Positions 1 to 7,406 of a DNA stretch of 64,000 bases are shown one piece after another. The position numbers were made by a program, and so were the translations under genes. The DNA is taken from positions 1 through 64,000 of the forward strand of contig CALLAL010000008.1 of NCBI GenBank assembly GCA_938002255.1. Reading direction: 5' to 3'. The DNA is from an uncultured bacterium (GTDB lineage: Bacteria > Desulfobacterota > BSN033 > UBA1163). Positions within the stretch are counted from its first letter, which is position 1, and the number at the start of each line of letters is the position of its first letter. Under the pieces are notes generated by a model, which was given only the letters and a program-made list of their open reading frames with translations, had not been told where the DNA came from and did not search any database.

Positions 1-4
1 AAAT

Positions 5-360
5 TGGTGGAGGCGGCGGGAATCGAACCCGCGTCCGAGAACCTTCCGACAGAACATCTACATACTTAGCCTGTGTTTTGATTTCACCCTTTTGATCTCC
101 CACAGGCAGGATTCCGAAAGGGTTAGCTTATAGAGTTTCGCTCCTCATCCTATAAGCGTCGGAGAGGAACTATCCTGTATTTCTGACATCCCGAAACCGC
201 CCTACAGGAGAAAACGGAAGGGACGCTGGCTGCGATTAGGCAGCCAGGGCATAATCGTAGTTGGTTGCGATTATGTTTAACCCCATTTGTTTAACGAGCC
301 AATGGGACCTCGGTATGCAGCCCTGCCGTCAACGATCCCCGTCGAACCCTTTTCGCCCCC
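5..360 (-). ncRNA. ssrA: tmRNA (transfer-messenger RNA, SsrA)
   Basis: This RNA rescues stalled ribosomes together with SmpB. Read on the minus strand, the 5' end GGGGGCG (360-354) pairs with CGCCTCC just before the encoded CCA at the 3' end (5-7), forming the tRNA-like acceptor stem. The conserved TTCGACGGGG element follows the 5' stem, and a T-arm (GGTTCGATTCC-like) lies near the 3' end. The tag frame runs from 268 down to 236 and reads A-T-N-Y-D-Y-A-L-A-A-stop, with the usual ALAA degradation tail. The length of about 356 nt is normal for a one-piece tmRNA. Its first 32 nt overlap the end of smpB, so both are probably made from one transcript and the RNA is cut out by processing. Confidence 0.96.
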
Positions 361-790
361 TTTCCATATCTCGTTCCATAGTCTTTCGTTTTAACGCTTC
401 CCGTTTGTCAAAAAGTTTCTTTCCTTTAGCCAACCCAAGCTCCACCTTTGCCTTTCCATTTGAAAAGTAGAGCCGAAGGGGGATGAGGGTAAACCCTTTC
501 TCTTGAACCTTGCCGATCAATCGCTTAATCTCCCTTTTATGAAGGAGAAGTTTTCTCGTCCTCAATGGATCGGGATTGAACCGGTTTCCGTGAGAGTATG
601 GGCTGATGTGGGCATCAACCAAAAAAACCTCTCCGTTTTTGATCGTTGCATAACTGTCTCCAAGGTTTGCTCTCCCTTCACGGAGGGATTTGACCTCTGG
701 GCCAAGAAGACAGATCCCTGCTTCCATGGAGTCTTCGATTGAATAATGAAATCTCGCTTTCTTATTCTGACAGATCAGTTTCTCAGCCAT
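329..790 (-). CDS. smpB: SsrA-binding protein SmpB
   Basis: SmpB binds the tRNA-like domain of tmRNA and carries it to stalled ribosomes. The 153-residue product has the family's opening ([13 protein letters not shown]), the [10 protein letters not shown] and NLGDSYA core and the basic C-terminal helix ([10 protein letters not shown]), and its length is normal. The TGA stop lies at 329-331, inside the tmRNA gene, so the last residues (GRKGFDGDR) are written by the tmRNA 5' stem and its conserved TTCGACGGGG element. No clear Shine-Dalgarno precedes the ATG at 790, and an in-frame stop just upstream rules out a longer start. Confidence 0.96.
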   Translation of the reverse strand: MAEKLICQNKKARFHYSIEDSMEAGICLLGPEVKSLREGRANLGDSYATIKNGEVFLVDAHISPYSHGNRFNPDPLRTRKLLLHKREIKRLIGKVQEKGFTLIPLRLYFSNGKAKVELGLAKGKKLFDKREALKRKTMERDMERGRKGFDGDR

Positions 791-843
791 TATTCAAAAC
801 CACGCGTAGAGCATAGGAAGAGCAAAGTCTTGTTTAAGTTAAA

Positions 844-855
844 TCATTGGCCCAT
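844..855 (-). other. Three-codon minigene (M-G-Q-stop) in the smpB leader
   Basis: A perfect AGGAGG Shine-Dalgarno (867-862) is placed 6 nt before ATG GGC CAA TGA (855-844). It lies between the predicted promoter and smpB, while smpB itself lacks a clear Shine-Dalgarno. Such minimal frames with strong initiation signals are known to cause peptidyl-tRNA drop-off or ribosome pausing. A role here is inference. Confidence 0.35.
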
Positions 856-873
856 TTTCGGCCTCCTATCATT

Positions 874-902
874 ATTTTAGCGGAAAAATAGATTTAAATC
901 AA
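874..902 (-). promoter_or_regulatory. Probable sigma-70 promoter of smpB-ssrA
   Basis: On the minus strand a -35 TTGATT (902-897) is followed after 17 bp by a -10 TAAAAT (879-874). Transcription from here would give a leader of about 75-80 nt before smpB. The assignment rests on motif match only. Confidence 0.5.
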
Positions 903-1160
903 AGGATTCGTGTAACCCCTCAGTGAAAGAAATAAAAAAGGGCTGGGAGGGTGCTTCGGAAAAACCTTGAAGCGAAACCTCTGTTCGTCAAAACTAACCA
1001 AATCTGATAAAAAATCCGATTCAAAGGGCATGAGGGCCCCGATGAGGGTAACCTTTTATAACCGCTATTCAAGGTTTTGGAGGAGGAACGTTCCAACCCT
1101 TTTAAACCGAAAACACCCCATCACTGAGGGGTTACGGATTCATTCAGCCAACGGGTTTTC
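901..1160. repeat. Degenerate foldback (inverted-repeat) element in the smpB-kinase gap
   Basis: The 440-base gap between smpB and the kinase gene contains a nested inverted repeat. GTAACCCCTCAGTGA at 912-926 is exactly inverted at 1121-1135. Further in, an AAAAGGGCTGGGA-like stretch has an imperfect inverted partner near 1090-1106, and AAAACCTTGAA (962-972) is inverted at about 1069-1079. The two arms can be aligned over roughly 90 bases with small indels. It has no transposase and resembles a decayed MITE or a large structured RNA. The open frame at 967-1257 falls within it and does not look like a gene. Confidence 0.5.
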
Positions 1161-1231
1161 CTCTTATTCCAGAAAAAAAGAGATCGTCGGGGGGTACGCT
1201 ATGCTCCATGGGCTAAGCGCTTTGCTTTCTT

Positions 1232-3406
1232 TTACACATGGACAGGGAGTTCGATGAGAAAGGTCGTTCCTTTGGGTTTGTTGTCCCGAACCCGGATGTA
1301 TCCATTATGGTCTGCGATAATCGCATTCACAATGGTTAATCCCAGCCCCGTTCCGCTCTTTTTGGTGGAATAGTAGGGTTCAAAGAGCTTCCCTTTGTCT
1401 TCGTCTGGAATTCCACATCCATTATCGCTTACCTCGAGGCGGACCATCTGTAGCTTTGGATCATAACTGGTCTGGATTTTGATCTCTCCGTCCTTTTCAA
1501 TAGCTGCCAGACTGTTCTTGATGAGATTGATCATCACTCGCTTCATCTGATCCCGATCAAGATTTAAAACAGGAAGCTCCTGGGGGACAAAATCAAATCG
1601 GGTCTCTTTATGAGCCTCCTTAAAGAGAATGAGTGTCTCTTGAATAATCTCGTTAAGGTGATTGGGAGTTGGGTTCGATGCGGGCATTCGGGCAAAATTT
1701 GAAAATTCATTGACCATCCCCTTCAACTCTTCAACCTGTTTTACAATGGTAGAAGTACATTCATCAAACACGGCTCCATCCTGCCCGAGTTTTTCCAGAT
1801 AACGCTTTCGCAACCGTTGAGCAGAGAGCTGAATCGGGGTAAGGGGATTCTTGATCTCATGGGCGATCCTCCGAGCGACTTCCCTCCAGGCAGCCACCCT
1901 CTGGGCTTTCATCAGTTGGGTCAGATCGTCAAAGACCGCTACAAACCCGAGGGGTTTCCCCTCCTCGTCCTTGAGGGTGGTCAGATTGATGAGCAGGGAG
2001 AGGGATTTCCCACCTAATCGGACGGTCACCTGCCTTTCGATCGAATCTTTTTGTGACATCCGGAGCTCTTCCAGCATTTCCTCGATTTTCACGACATATT
2101 CTGGATTCAATACTTCAGTAAACTTTTTATCAAGGATGTCTTGGCCTTTCACCTCCAACATCTGTTCCGCAGAAGTATTGATGGTGGTGATCACCCCGCG
2201 ATTGTCTATGGAGATAACCCCTGCGGCTACGTTCTTAAGCACAATTTCCATATATTTTTTTCTCTGTTCCAGTTCTGAACGACTCACCTGGAGATCCCCC
2301 GTCATCTGATTAAAGGATTGGACGAGTTTTCCAATCTCATCGCTTGCCTTCATCTCAATTCGGACATTTAGATCTCCCTCAGCAATCCGGTGGGTGGCCT
2401 CTGCGAGTTCTTTAATCGGACCCGTGATATCCCGGGCCAATCGGATGCCAAACCAGATGGCTGAAAAGACAATGAGAAGGGTGACCATCAACAGCGCCAT
2501 CATATAACTGAACTTGATAGGCTTTTTCAGAACCTTCAACTGTTTATAATCAACAAAGGCCTGTGAGATCTCACGCATCTTTCCCGCAAGGCTCTTCGGA
2601 ATAAAGTATGATGCTACCACTACGCCAATCACCTCCCCCTGATCCGAGGAGGGGAAGAGGGGAGCAATCCCTGTAATCATTTCTCCCTCTCCAACGGGCA
2701 GAGTTCGGGAGATTTCCTTCCCCGAAAAACCCACCTCCAGGAGGTCTTTGGGCGGCGGTATCGAGATGGTCTTCAGAGTAGGGTCTTCCACTCGAATTGC
2801 TCCCTCTCCGTCTTTCATAAAGAGTCCGAGGGCGCTCAGATGGTATTCCCGTCGTTTTAATTCAAGCGTTTCTTTCAGTGGAGCCGTGAATTTACCGTTC
2901 TTCACCATGGATTGATGAACCAGATGCTTGCTGATCTGCCTGGCAGAGGAGACGCACTGGTTTGCAAAATCTCGGTAGTAGGTCTGGGCGACTTCTAAAG
3001 ATCCCTGGAGAGATTGTTCGACCTGAGCCTTAAACCAGTGGTCCACACTGTTGGTAATAAATCCAACAGCAACGAAGAAGAGAAGAAAGGTGGGGATAAA
3101 CGTGAGGCTCATAAAAGCGACAACCAGTTTGGTTCTGAGTTTAGCCCCCAAAATCTCCCTTTTCCTTTCAAAGACCAGTTTGACAAGGTTCCGGATCACA
3201 AGGAAGATGAGAAGGAGGATAAGGATGATGTTGATGTTGATGAGACTGAAAATGATGATGTTGTTGGCAATTGGAATCTGTTCCCCCACCAGAGGGATTT
3301 TCATTTCGAGAGTGGTGAGAAGAACGATTAGGATGGCGATGATACCGATGATGATGAGTTCGTTCCGTCGTCTTCTCTGATCTGCAGTGAGTTCCTTTTT
3401 CGTCAT
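1232..3406 (-). CDS. NtrY-like membrane sensor histidine kinase
   Basis: This is a 724-residue two-component kinase. Three hydrophobic segments lie near residues 17-33, 47-72 and 93-118, then a periplasmic sensor region follows to about 300 and a further membrane segment at about 300-322. A HAMP domain (LARDITGPIKEL onward, about 322-375), a PAS domain (about 385-490), the phospho-acceptor motif with His516 (ARRIAHEIKNPLTP), the N-box (NLIKNSL, about 627), DNGCGIP (about 661) and GTGLGL (about 685) complete it. The order matches the NtrY family, whose members phosphorylate NtrX-type sigma-54 activators. No response regulator lies beside it, so the partner and signal are unknown. It sits downstream of RNase P RNA on the same strand. 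Confidence 0.9.
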   Translation of the reverse strand: MTKKELTADQRRRRNELIIIGIIAILIVLLTTLEMKIPLVGEQIPIANNIIIFSLININIILILLLIFLVIRNLVKLVFERKREILGAKLRTKLVVAFMSLTFIPTFLLFFVAVGFITNSVDHWFKAQVEQSLQGSLEVAQTYYRDFANQCVSSARQISKHLVHQSMVKNGKFTAPLKETLELKRREYHLSALGLFMKDGEGAIRVEDPTLKTISIPPPKDLLEVGFSGKEISRTLPVGEGEMITGIAPLFPSSDQGEVIGVVVASYFIPKSLAGKMREISQAFVDYKQLKVLKKPIKFSYMMALLMVTLLIVFSAIWFGIRLARDITGPIKELAEATHRIAEGDLNVRIEMKASDEIGKLVQSFNQMTGDLQVSRSELEQRKKYMEIVLKNVAAGVISIDNRGVITTINTSAEQMLEVKGQDILDKKFTEVLNPEYVVKIEEMLEELRMSQKDSIERQVTVRLGGKSLSLLINLTTLKDEEGKPLGFVAVFDDLTQLMKAQRVAAWREVARRIAHEIKNPLTPIQLSAQRLRKRYLEKLGQDGAVFDECTSTIVKQVEELKGMVNEFSNFARMPASNPTPNHLNEIIQETLILFKEAHKETRFDFVPQELPVLNLDRDQMKRVMINLIKNSLAAIEKDGEIKIQTSYDPKLQMVRLEVSDNGCGIPDEDKGKLFEPYYSTKKSGTGLGLTIVNAIIADHNGYIRVRDNKPKGTTFLIELPVHV

Positions 3407-3596
3407 ACAGGCATGTAGATTAGGGTAAGGGCGACGAAGATCGTTTTTTCTCGTTGTTCAGTGCTTATCGACCTTTGCTAACGGTTAGGCAAAAAGAATG
3501 ACGAGATCATCCCTGAAACCCTTTATGATCGAAACAAGTCTCGTCACCCTCCCCTAACATCCTTCCACGTTCTCGTTTTTTAAATAGAGGGGATTC

Positions 3597-4133
3597 GAAA
3601 GGGACAATAAGCCGAGTTCTGTGTTCCGACTTCTCTTTCCCGATAGGTCGAAATGATGGCCATTTATCTGGGATTCTGATTGCTCAGAACCTCAAGCGAC
3701 CTAACCCGTCCCGCCCTTATTCCATTCTACCGGAATAAATTTGAATGGGCAGTTCTTATCCCCCTGGACAGGGAGAAGCGGGACCTATTTGGTCTTGCTC
3801 CGGGTGGGGTTTACCAAGCTGCTCTGATCGCTCAGTGCACTGGTGAGCTCTTACCTCGCCTTTTCACCCTTACCCAGCGAGATGGACATCTCGCAGTTCG
3901 GAGGGAAGAGTTGAGAGTTAAGAGTCATTTACTCCTAACTCTTTCCTCATCACTCAAAACTCCCCGTGACACGGGGCAGGCGGTATGTTTTCTGTGGCAC
4001 TTTCCGTATTCTGACTCTTGGGAGCCAGAACCGTCCGCGTTACGGACCACCCTGCCCTGAGGAGCTCGGACTTTCCTCCCCCCAGTCACTCCCTTTCGGG
4101 TGATTCTGGGGAGCGGCCATCTCATCTCCTTCC
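3597..4133 (-). ncRNA. rnpB: RNase P RNA, class A
   Basis: The catalytic RNA of RNase P, which matures tRNA 5' ends. On the minus strand it has GAGGAAAGTCCGAGCTCC near the 5' side, ACAGAAAAC and the GGTAAGGGTGAAAAGG-type core in the middle, and ACAGAACTCGGCTTAT near the 3' end. P2 is visible as GATGGCC (5') with GGCCATC (3'). P1 probably pairs GGAAGG with CCTTTC at the two ends, which sets the limits to within a few bases. At about 537 nt it is long for this class, partly because of an extra hairpin at 3904-3946. Its first 12 nt overlap the RNase HI gene end. Confidence 0.93.
3904..3946 (-). repeat. Hairpin insertion within RNase P RNA (P12 region)
   Basis: AGAGTTAAGAGT at 3914-3925 and ACTCCTAACTCT at 3931-3942 are inverted copies matching at 11 of 12 positions, with a CATTT-like loop. 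The AGTTGAGAGTTAAGAG composition is simple and unlike the conserved RNase P core around it. It probably extends or replaces a variable helix tip. Confidence 0.5.
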
Positions 4134-4592
4134 AACCCCCTCTTTTCCTCGATAGATCTCTCGTTCAATCGCCTGATTGGCGAGAAGGTCTGCCTCCTGG
4201 TTTTCGTCCCTTGAGATGGACTCGATGTCAAAAGAGGAGAAAGCCTTGAGATACTCCATCACTTTTCGATGAAGGAGTTTCAAACGAGGCTCCTTGACCC
4301 GATAACGTCCATTGACCTGTCTTTCGACCAGCTCCGAATCTGTATAGATATGGAGAGCCTTTGCGCCAAGTCTTTTCGCTTGTTGAAGCCCCAACAGAAG
4401 GGCTCCATATTCAGCCTCGTTATTGGTTTTATGCCCGAGATAACGGCCCAAGGCGGAGACTCTATTTCCTTCAAGGTCAGTGATATAGACCCCAGCCGCC
4501 GCCATTCCGGGATTTCCCCTCGAGGCCCCATCAATGAAAAGGCGAAGGGCATGACCTTTTTGATTTGAAGGGTTCTCTTCTTTTCCCCTCAT
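4122..4592 (-). CDS. rnhA: Ribonuclease HI family protein
   Basis: It cleaves RNA in RNA:DNA hybrids. The 156-residue protein is a single RNase H domain with the four expected acidic residues: Asp21 (LFIDGASRGNPG), Glu59 or Glu61 (NNEAEY), Asp85 (IYTDSELV) and Asp135 (NQEADLLAN). The form resembles the short archaeal or YpeP-like RNase HI group rather than E. coli RnhA. Its ATG overlaps the stop of the upstream zinc-ribbon gene (ATGA at 4592-4589), so the two are translationally coupled. Its stop codon lies in the first bases of RNase P RNA. A second, unrelated RNase H (HII) is encoded at 24,981. Confidence 0.9.
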   Translation of the reverse strand: MRGKEENPSNQKGHALRLFIDGASRGNPGMAAAGVYITDLEGNRVSALGRYLGHKTNNEAEYGALLLGLQQAKRLGAKALHIYTDSELVERQVNGRYRVKEPRLKLLHRKVMEYLKAFSSFDIESISRDENQEADLLANQAIEREIYRGKEGVGRR

Positions 4593-5308
4593 TTTTTCTC
4601 GCCGTTTCCATCCCAGTAGAGAATTCGATTGCAGTTGGGGCAGCGGATGATGGCGTTATTTTTCTGAACTTCAATGAACATCTGGGGAGGAACATTGACG
4701 AAACATCCCTGACAGGTCTCATTTCTCACACTCACCATTCCAACTCCCTGCCTCTTCTCTCTCAACATATTATACAATTTAAAGAGATTGGATTCGACCT
4801 GTTTGGATAGAATTTCCTTTCGATAAGATTTTTCTTTCCAGGCGATTTCGTCTTGATCCATCTTCTCCTGAATTTTCCTCTTCTCTTCCTCCATTTTCTC
4901 CAGAGTGGTGGCCATCTCTTTTTCCCGTCTGGCGAGTTGTTTCTTGAGTTCCTCTATTTCCTCCATGATGAGAAGAATTTCTTCCTCGATCCGACTGGAG
5001 GCCTCCTTAAAGGTCTCAATTTCGTTGAGGAGAGCCTGATATTCCTTGTTGGTCTTGACTTCGGACATCCTTCCTTCAGAGCGCTTAATCTTTTCTTGCT
5101 CGCCGAGTAGATGTCTTTCTTTCTGCCTTCGCTCCTTTTCCAGGGAATCGAGTTTCTCCTTTTCCTTAAGGAATCTCTCTTGTTCCAGTTTCTGTTTCTC
5201 TTCCAGCTTTTTCAGTTCTTTGGGATATCGATCCCGCTCATCCATGATGTGCTTTAGGTCGAGATCTATTTTTTGAAGCTCCCAAAGCAATTCCAGGTGT
5301 TTCCTCAA
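4589..5308 (-). CDS. Coiled-coil C4 zinc-ribbon protein (CT398/CdsZ-like)
   Basis: A 239-residue protein with a long, charged coiled coil over about residues 15-185 and a C-terminal zinc ribbon with Cys199 and Cys202 (CQGC) and Cys223 and Cys226 (CPNC). This architecture is that of the widespread DUF164 or CT398 family (CdsZ in Chlamydia). Members have been linked to sigma-54 or secretion functions in some bacteria, but the role in this organism is unknown. It is the first gene of a leftward unit with rnhA and probably rnpB. The start at 5308 is followed at once by the coiled coil. Confidence 0.85.
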   Translation of the reverse strand: MRKHLELLWELQKIDLDLKHIMDERDRYPKELKKLEEKQKLEQERFLKEKEKLDSLEKERRQKERHLLGEQEKIKRSEGRMSEVKTNKEYQALLNEIETFKEASSRIEEEILLIMEEIEELKKQLARREKEMATTLEKMEEEKRKIQEKMDQDEIAWKEKSYRKEILSKQVESNLFKLYNMLREKRQGVGMVSVRNETCQGCFVNVPPQMFIEVQKNNAIIRCPNCNRILYWDGNGEKK

Positions 5309-5381
5309 TGGTCTCCTCCTTTGATGAGTTTTTAGATCGCCCTTTTCATCATCCTTTGTGGACTGCGATTTTCGGGGGCTA

Positions 5382-5421
5382 AACAGAAAGAGTGCATCCC
5401 AGGGGGTGCACTCTTTCTGTT
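5382..5421. terminator. Perfect hairpin, probable bidirectional terminator
   Basis: AACAGAAAGAGTGCA (5382-5396) is exactly inverted at 5407-5421 around a CC-rich loop. It separates the CAU tRNA from the zinc-ribbon gene. On the minus strand the run after the hairpin is not U-rich, so termination is likely but not certain. Confidence 0.55.
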
Positions 5422-5476
5422 CCTATCGTTTCGATCTTGTTTTTTAAGGGTTTGATCGTCCTGCTCCCCATTTTAG

Positions 5477-5549
5477 TGGGCCCACCTGGGCTCGAACCAG
5501 GGACCTTCCGGTTATGAGCCGGTGGCTCTACCAACTGAGCTATGGGCCC
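5477..5549 (-). tRNA. tRNA with anticodon CAU, probably tRNA-Ile2 (or elongator Met)
   Basis: Read on the minus strand, GGGCCCA (5549 side) pairs with TGGGCCC before the discriminator A at 5477. The D-arm (TAGCTCAGTTGGTAGAGC), the anticodon loop CTCATAA and the T-arm (GGTTCGAGCC) are all present, giving 73 nt. CCA is not encoded. Positions 4 and 5 are C paired to G, as in tRNA-Ile2, which is modified to lysidine by TilS, rather than as in E. coli elongator tRNA-Met. The isotype therefore leans to Ile2 but is not settled. Confidence 0.93.
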
Positions 5550-5582
5550 TACGATCATTATAGGCTATCCCTTCTAAGTGTC

Positions 5583-5608
5583 AACCCCCCTGCTCCAACA
5601 GGGGGGTT
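5583..5608 (-). terminator. Hairpin downstream of rpoD
   Basis: AACCCCCCTG (5583-5592) is exactly inverted at 5599-5608. It lies about 65 nt past the rpoD stop and before the tRNA gene. It lacks a clean U-tract on the minus strand, so it may stabilise the mRNA end as well as, or instead of, terminating. Confidence 0.5.
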
Positions 5609-5671
5609 AAGACTCTATGCTATTTCCTGATAGGTTTGGGGACATAACCCTCATCTTCACATCCTTCTGGG

Positions 5672-7396
5672 TCAGGCTTCAAGAAAGCTTTTCAGTTTTT
5701 TTGCCCGGCTGGGATGCCTCAATTTCCGGAGGGCCTTCGCTTCAATTTGCCGGATCCTTTCCCGGGTCACATCGAAATCCTGCCCCACTTCTTCAAGGGT
5801 ATGATCGTACTTCTCACCGATACCGAACCGCTTCCGGAGTACCTTTTCTTCTCTTGGAGTCAACGTGGCAAGAATCTTACGAGTCTGTTCGGCCAGGTTG
5901 GTATTGATCACAGCGTCCATAGGCGAGAGGACGGCTTTATCCTCGATGAAATCACCCAGATGGCTATCCTCTTCTTCCCCAATGGGAGTTTCGAGAGAGA
6001 TGGGTTCCTTTGCGATCCTTAAAATCTTTCTGACTTTGTCCAGAGGCATTTCCACCCGGTTGGCAATCTCCTCAGGGGTAGGCTCTCGTCCGATCTCTTG
6101 AACCAGGTATCTTGATGTTCGGATCAGTTTGTTGATTGTTTCAATCATATGAACAGGAATTCGGATGGTCCGAGCTTGATCCGCAATGGCTCGTGTAATC
6201 GCCTGACGGATCCACCAGGTTGCATAGGTACTAAATTTATAGCCACGCTGGTATTCAAATTTATCCACAGCCTTCATCAAGCCAATATTCCCTTCCTGAA
6301 TGAGATCAAGGAACTGAAGACCTCGATTGGTATATTTCTTGGCTATCGAGACCACCAATCTTAAATTCGCCTTGACCAGTTCCCCCTTTGCCTCTCGTGT
6401 CTTCACCTCACCTGCCATGATGGCCTTCACTGCGGCTTTCAGGGATTGGGCAGTCAACCCACACTCTGCCTCCACTCGGCTAATCTTTTTCTGGCAGACT
6501 TTCGCCAACCGATCCAGCTCCTGAAGCTCCGCCCTTGTGACCTCCCGCTCCTTAAGCCAAATTTTTTCTTTCGACTTCCTGTCCTTGATTTTCTTTAAAA
6601 GATCTCGGGCCTCTTTGTTCGTCAATCCTATTTTTTCTTCTAACCTTTTTAGTTCATTTTCCGCCTTTTCGACCCGGGTGAGCACCTGCTTCATCTTCTG
6701 GATAATCCGGTGGATTTGGGTGTCTCTCAAATTGATCTGATGAAGACATTCGATAATCTCTTCCTGTTTTTTTGTGATCAATGCCTTCAGTTTTATCTTG
6801 GAGATTGCCTTTTTTTTCTGAAGTCGACGGATCGCCTCTTCATCACGACGAACCCGTTCAATCAGATCCAGCACCCTCTTCTTCTGCACCAGTTCCTCTT
6901 CGCTGCTTGCCTCCTCTTCATCCAGCTCATTGGTGACCTCGCGAATTCCAATCTTTTCCGCTTTAATCGCACTTCCTAAATTCAATATCTCTTTCACGGC
7001 CATGGGGCAGGTCAGAACAATCCCCAACACTTCTTTTTTTCCGCTTTCGATTCGTTTCGCAATCTCCACTTCCCCCTCTCGGGTGAGCAGAGAGACCGTT
7101 CCCATTTCGCGAAGATACATCCGGACAGGATCCGTTGCTCTGCTATACCCCTCCAGCTCAAATTCTTCCTCTTCCTCCTTCTCTAAAAAATTTTCGTTAT
7201 CAACTTTCAGATCCTGAAGATCTGCTCCCACATCGAGATCCATCTCATCAAACATCATCAGGACATCATCGATCTGGTCAGAAGAGACAATCTCGTTGGG
7301 AGGAATCTCGTCGGCTTCATCGAAATCCATAAAGCCTTTCTCTTCACCCAACCCCATCATTGCCTCCGTCTCTTTTACCGTTGTGGCTTTTCCCAT
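5672..7396 (-). CDS. rpoD: RNA polymerase primary sigma factor RpoD
   Basis: The housekeeping sigma-70 directs RNA polymerase to most promoters. The acidic, shortened region 1.1 is followed by region 1.2 ([12 protein letters not shown]), a long charged insert, region 2 ([20 protein letters not shown] and [14 protein letters not shown]), region 3 and region 4 with the helix-turn-helix ([22 protein letters not shown]). The ATG at 7396 gives 574 residues and lies 10 nt after the dnaG stop. A GTG at 7423 overlapping dnaG would add nine residues, and neither start has a strong Shine-Dalgarno. It is the last gene of the macromolecular-synthesis operon. Confidence 0.96.
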   Translation of the reverse strand: MGKATTVKETEAMMGLGEEKGFMDFDEADEIPPNEIVSSDQIDDVLMMFDEMDLDVGADLQDLKVDNENFLEKEEEEEFELEGYSRATDPVRMYLREMGTVSLLTREGEVEIAKRIESGKKEVLGIVLTCPMAVKEILNLGSAIKAEKIGIREVTNELDEEEASSEEELVQKKRVLDLIERVRRDEEAIRRLQKKKAISKIKLKALITKKQEEIIECLHQINLRDTQIHRIIQKMKQVLTRVEKAENELKRLEEKIGLTNKEARDLLKKIKDRKSKEKIWLKEREVTRAELQELDRLAKVCQKKISRVEAECGLTAQSLKAAVKAIMAGEVKTREAKGELVKANLRLVVSIAKKYTNRGLQFLDLIQEGNIGLMKAVDKFEYQRGYKFSTYATWWIRQAITRAIADQARTIRIPVHMIETINKLIRTSRYLVQEIGREPTPEEIANRVEMPLDKVRKILRIAKEPISLETPIGEEEDSHLGDFIEDKAVLSPMDAVINTNLAEQTRKILATLTPREEKVLRKRFGIGEKYDHTLEEVGQDFDVTRERIRQIEAKALRKLRHPSRAKKLKSFLEA

Positions 7397-7406
7397 CGGG
7401 TTCTCG

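Noticed and set aside
967-1257. Open frame of 96 codons on the plus strand
   Set aside because: It lies within the foldback element, has no ribosome binding site or family likeness, and overlaps the kinase gene end.
3014-3380. Acidic open frames on the plus strand opposite the kinase
   Set aside because: They are antisense images of hydrophobic codons in the kinase membrane segments.
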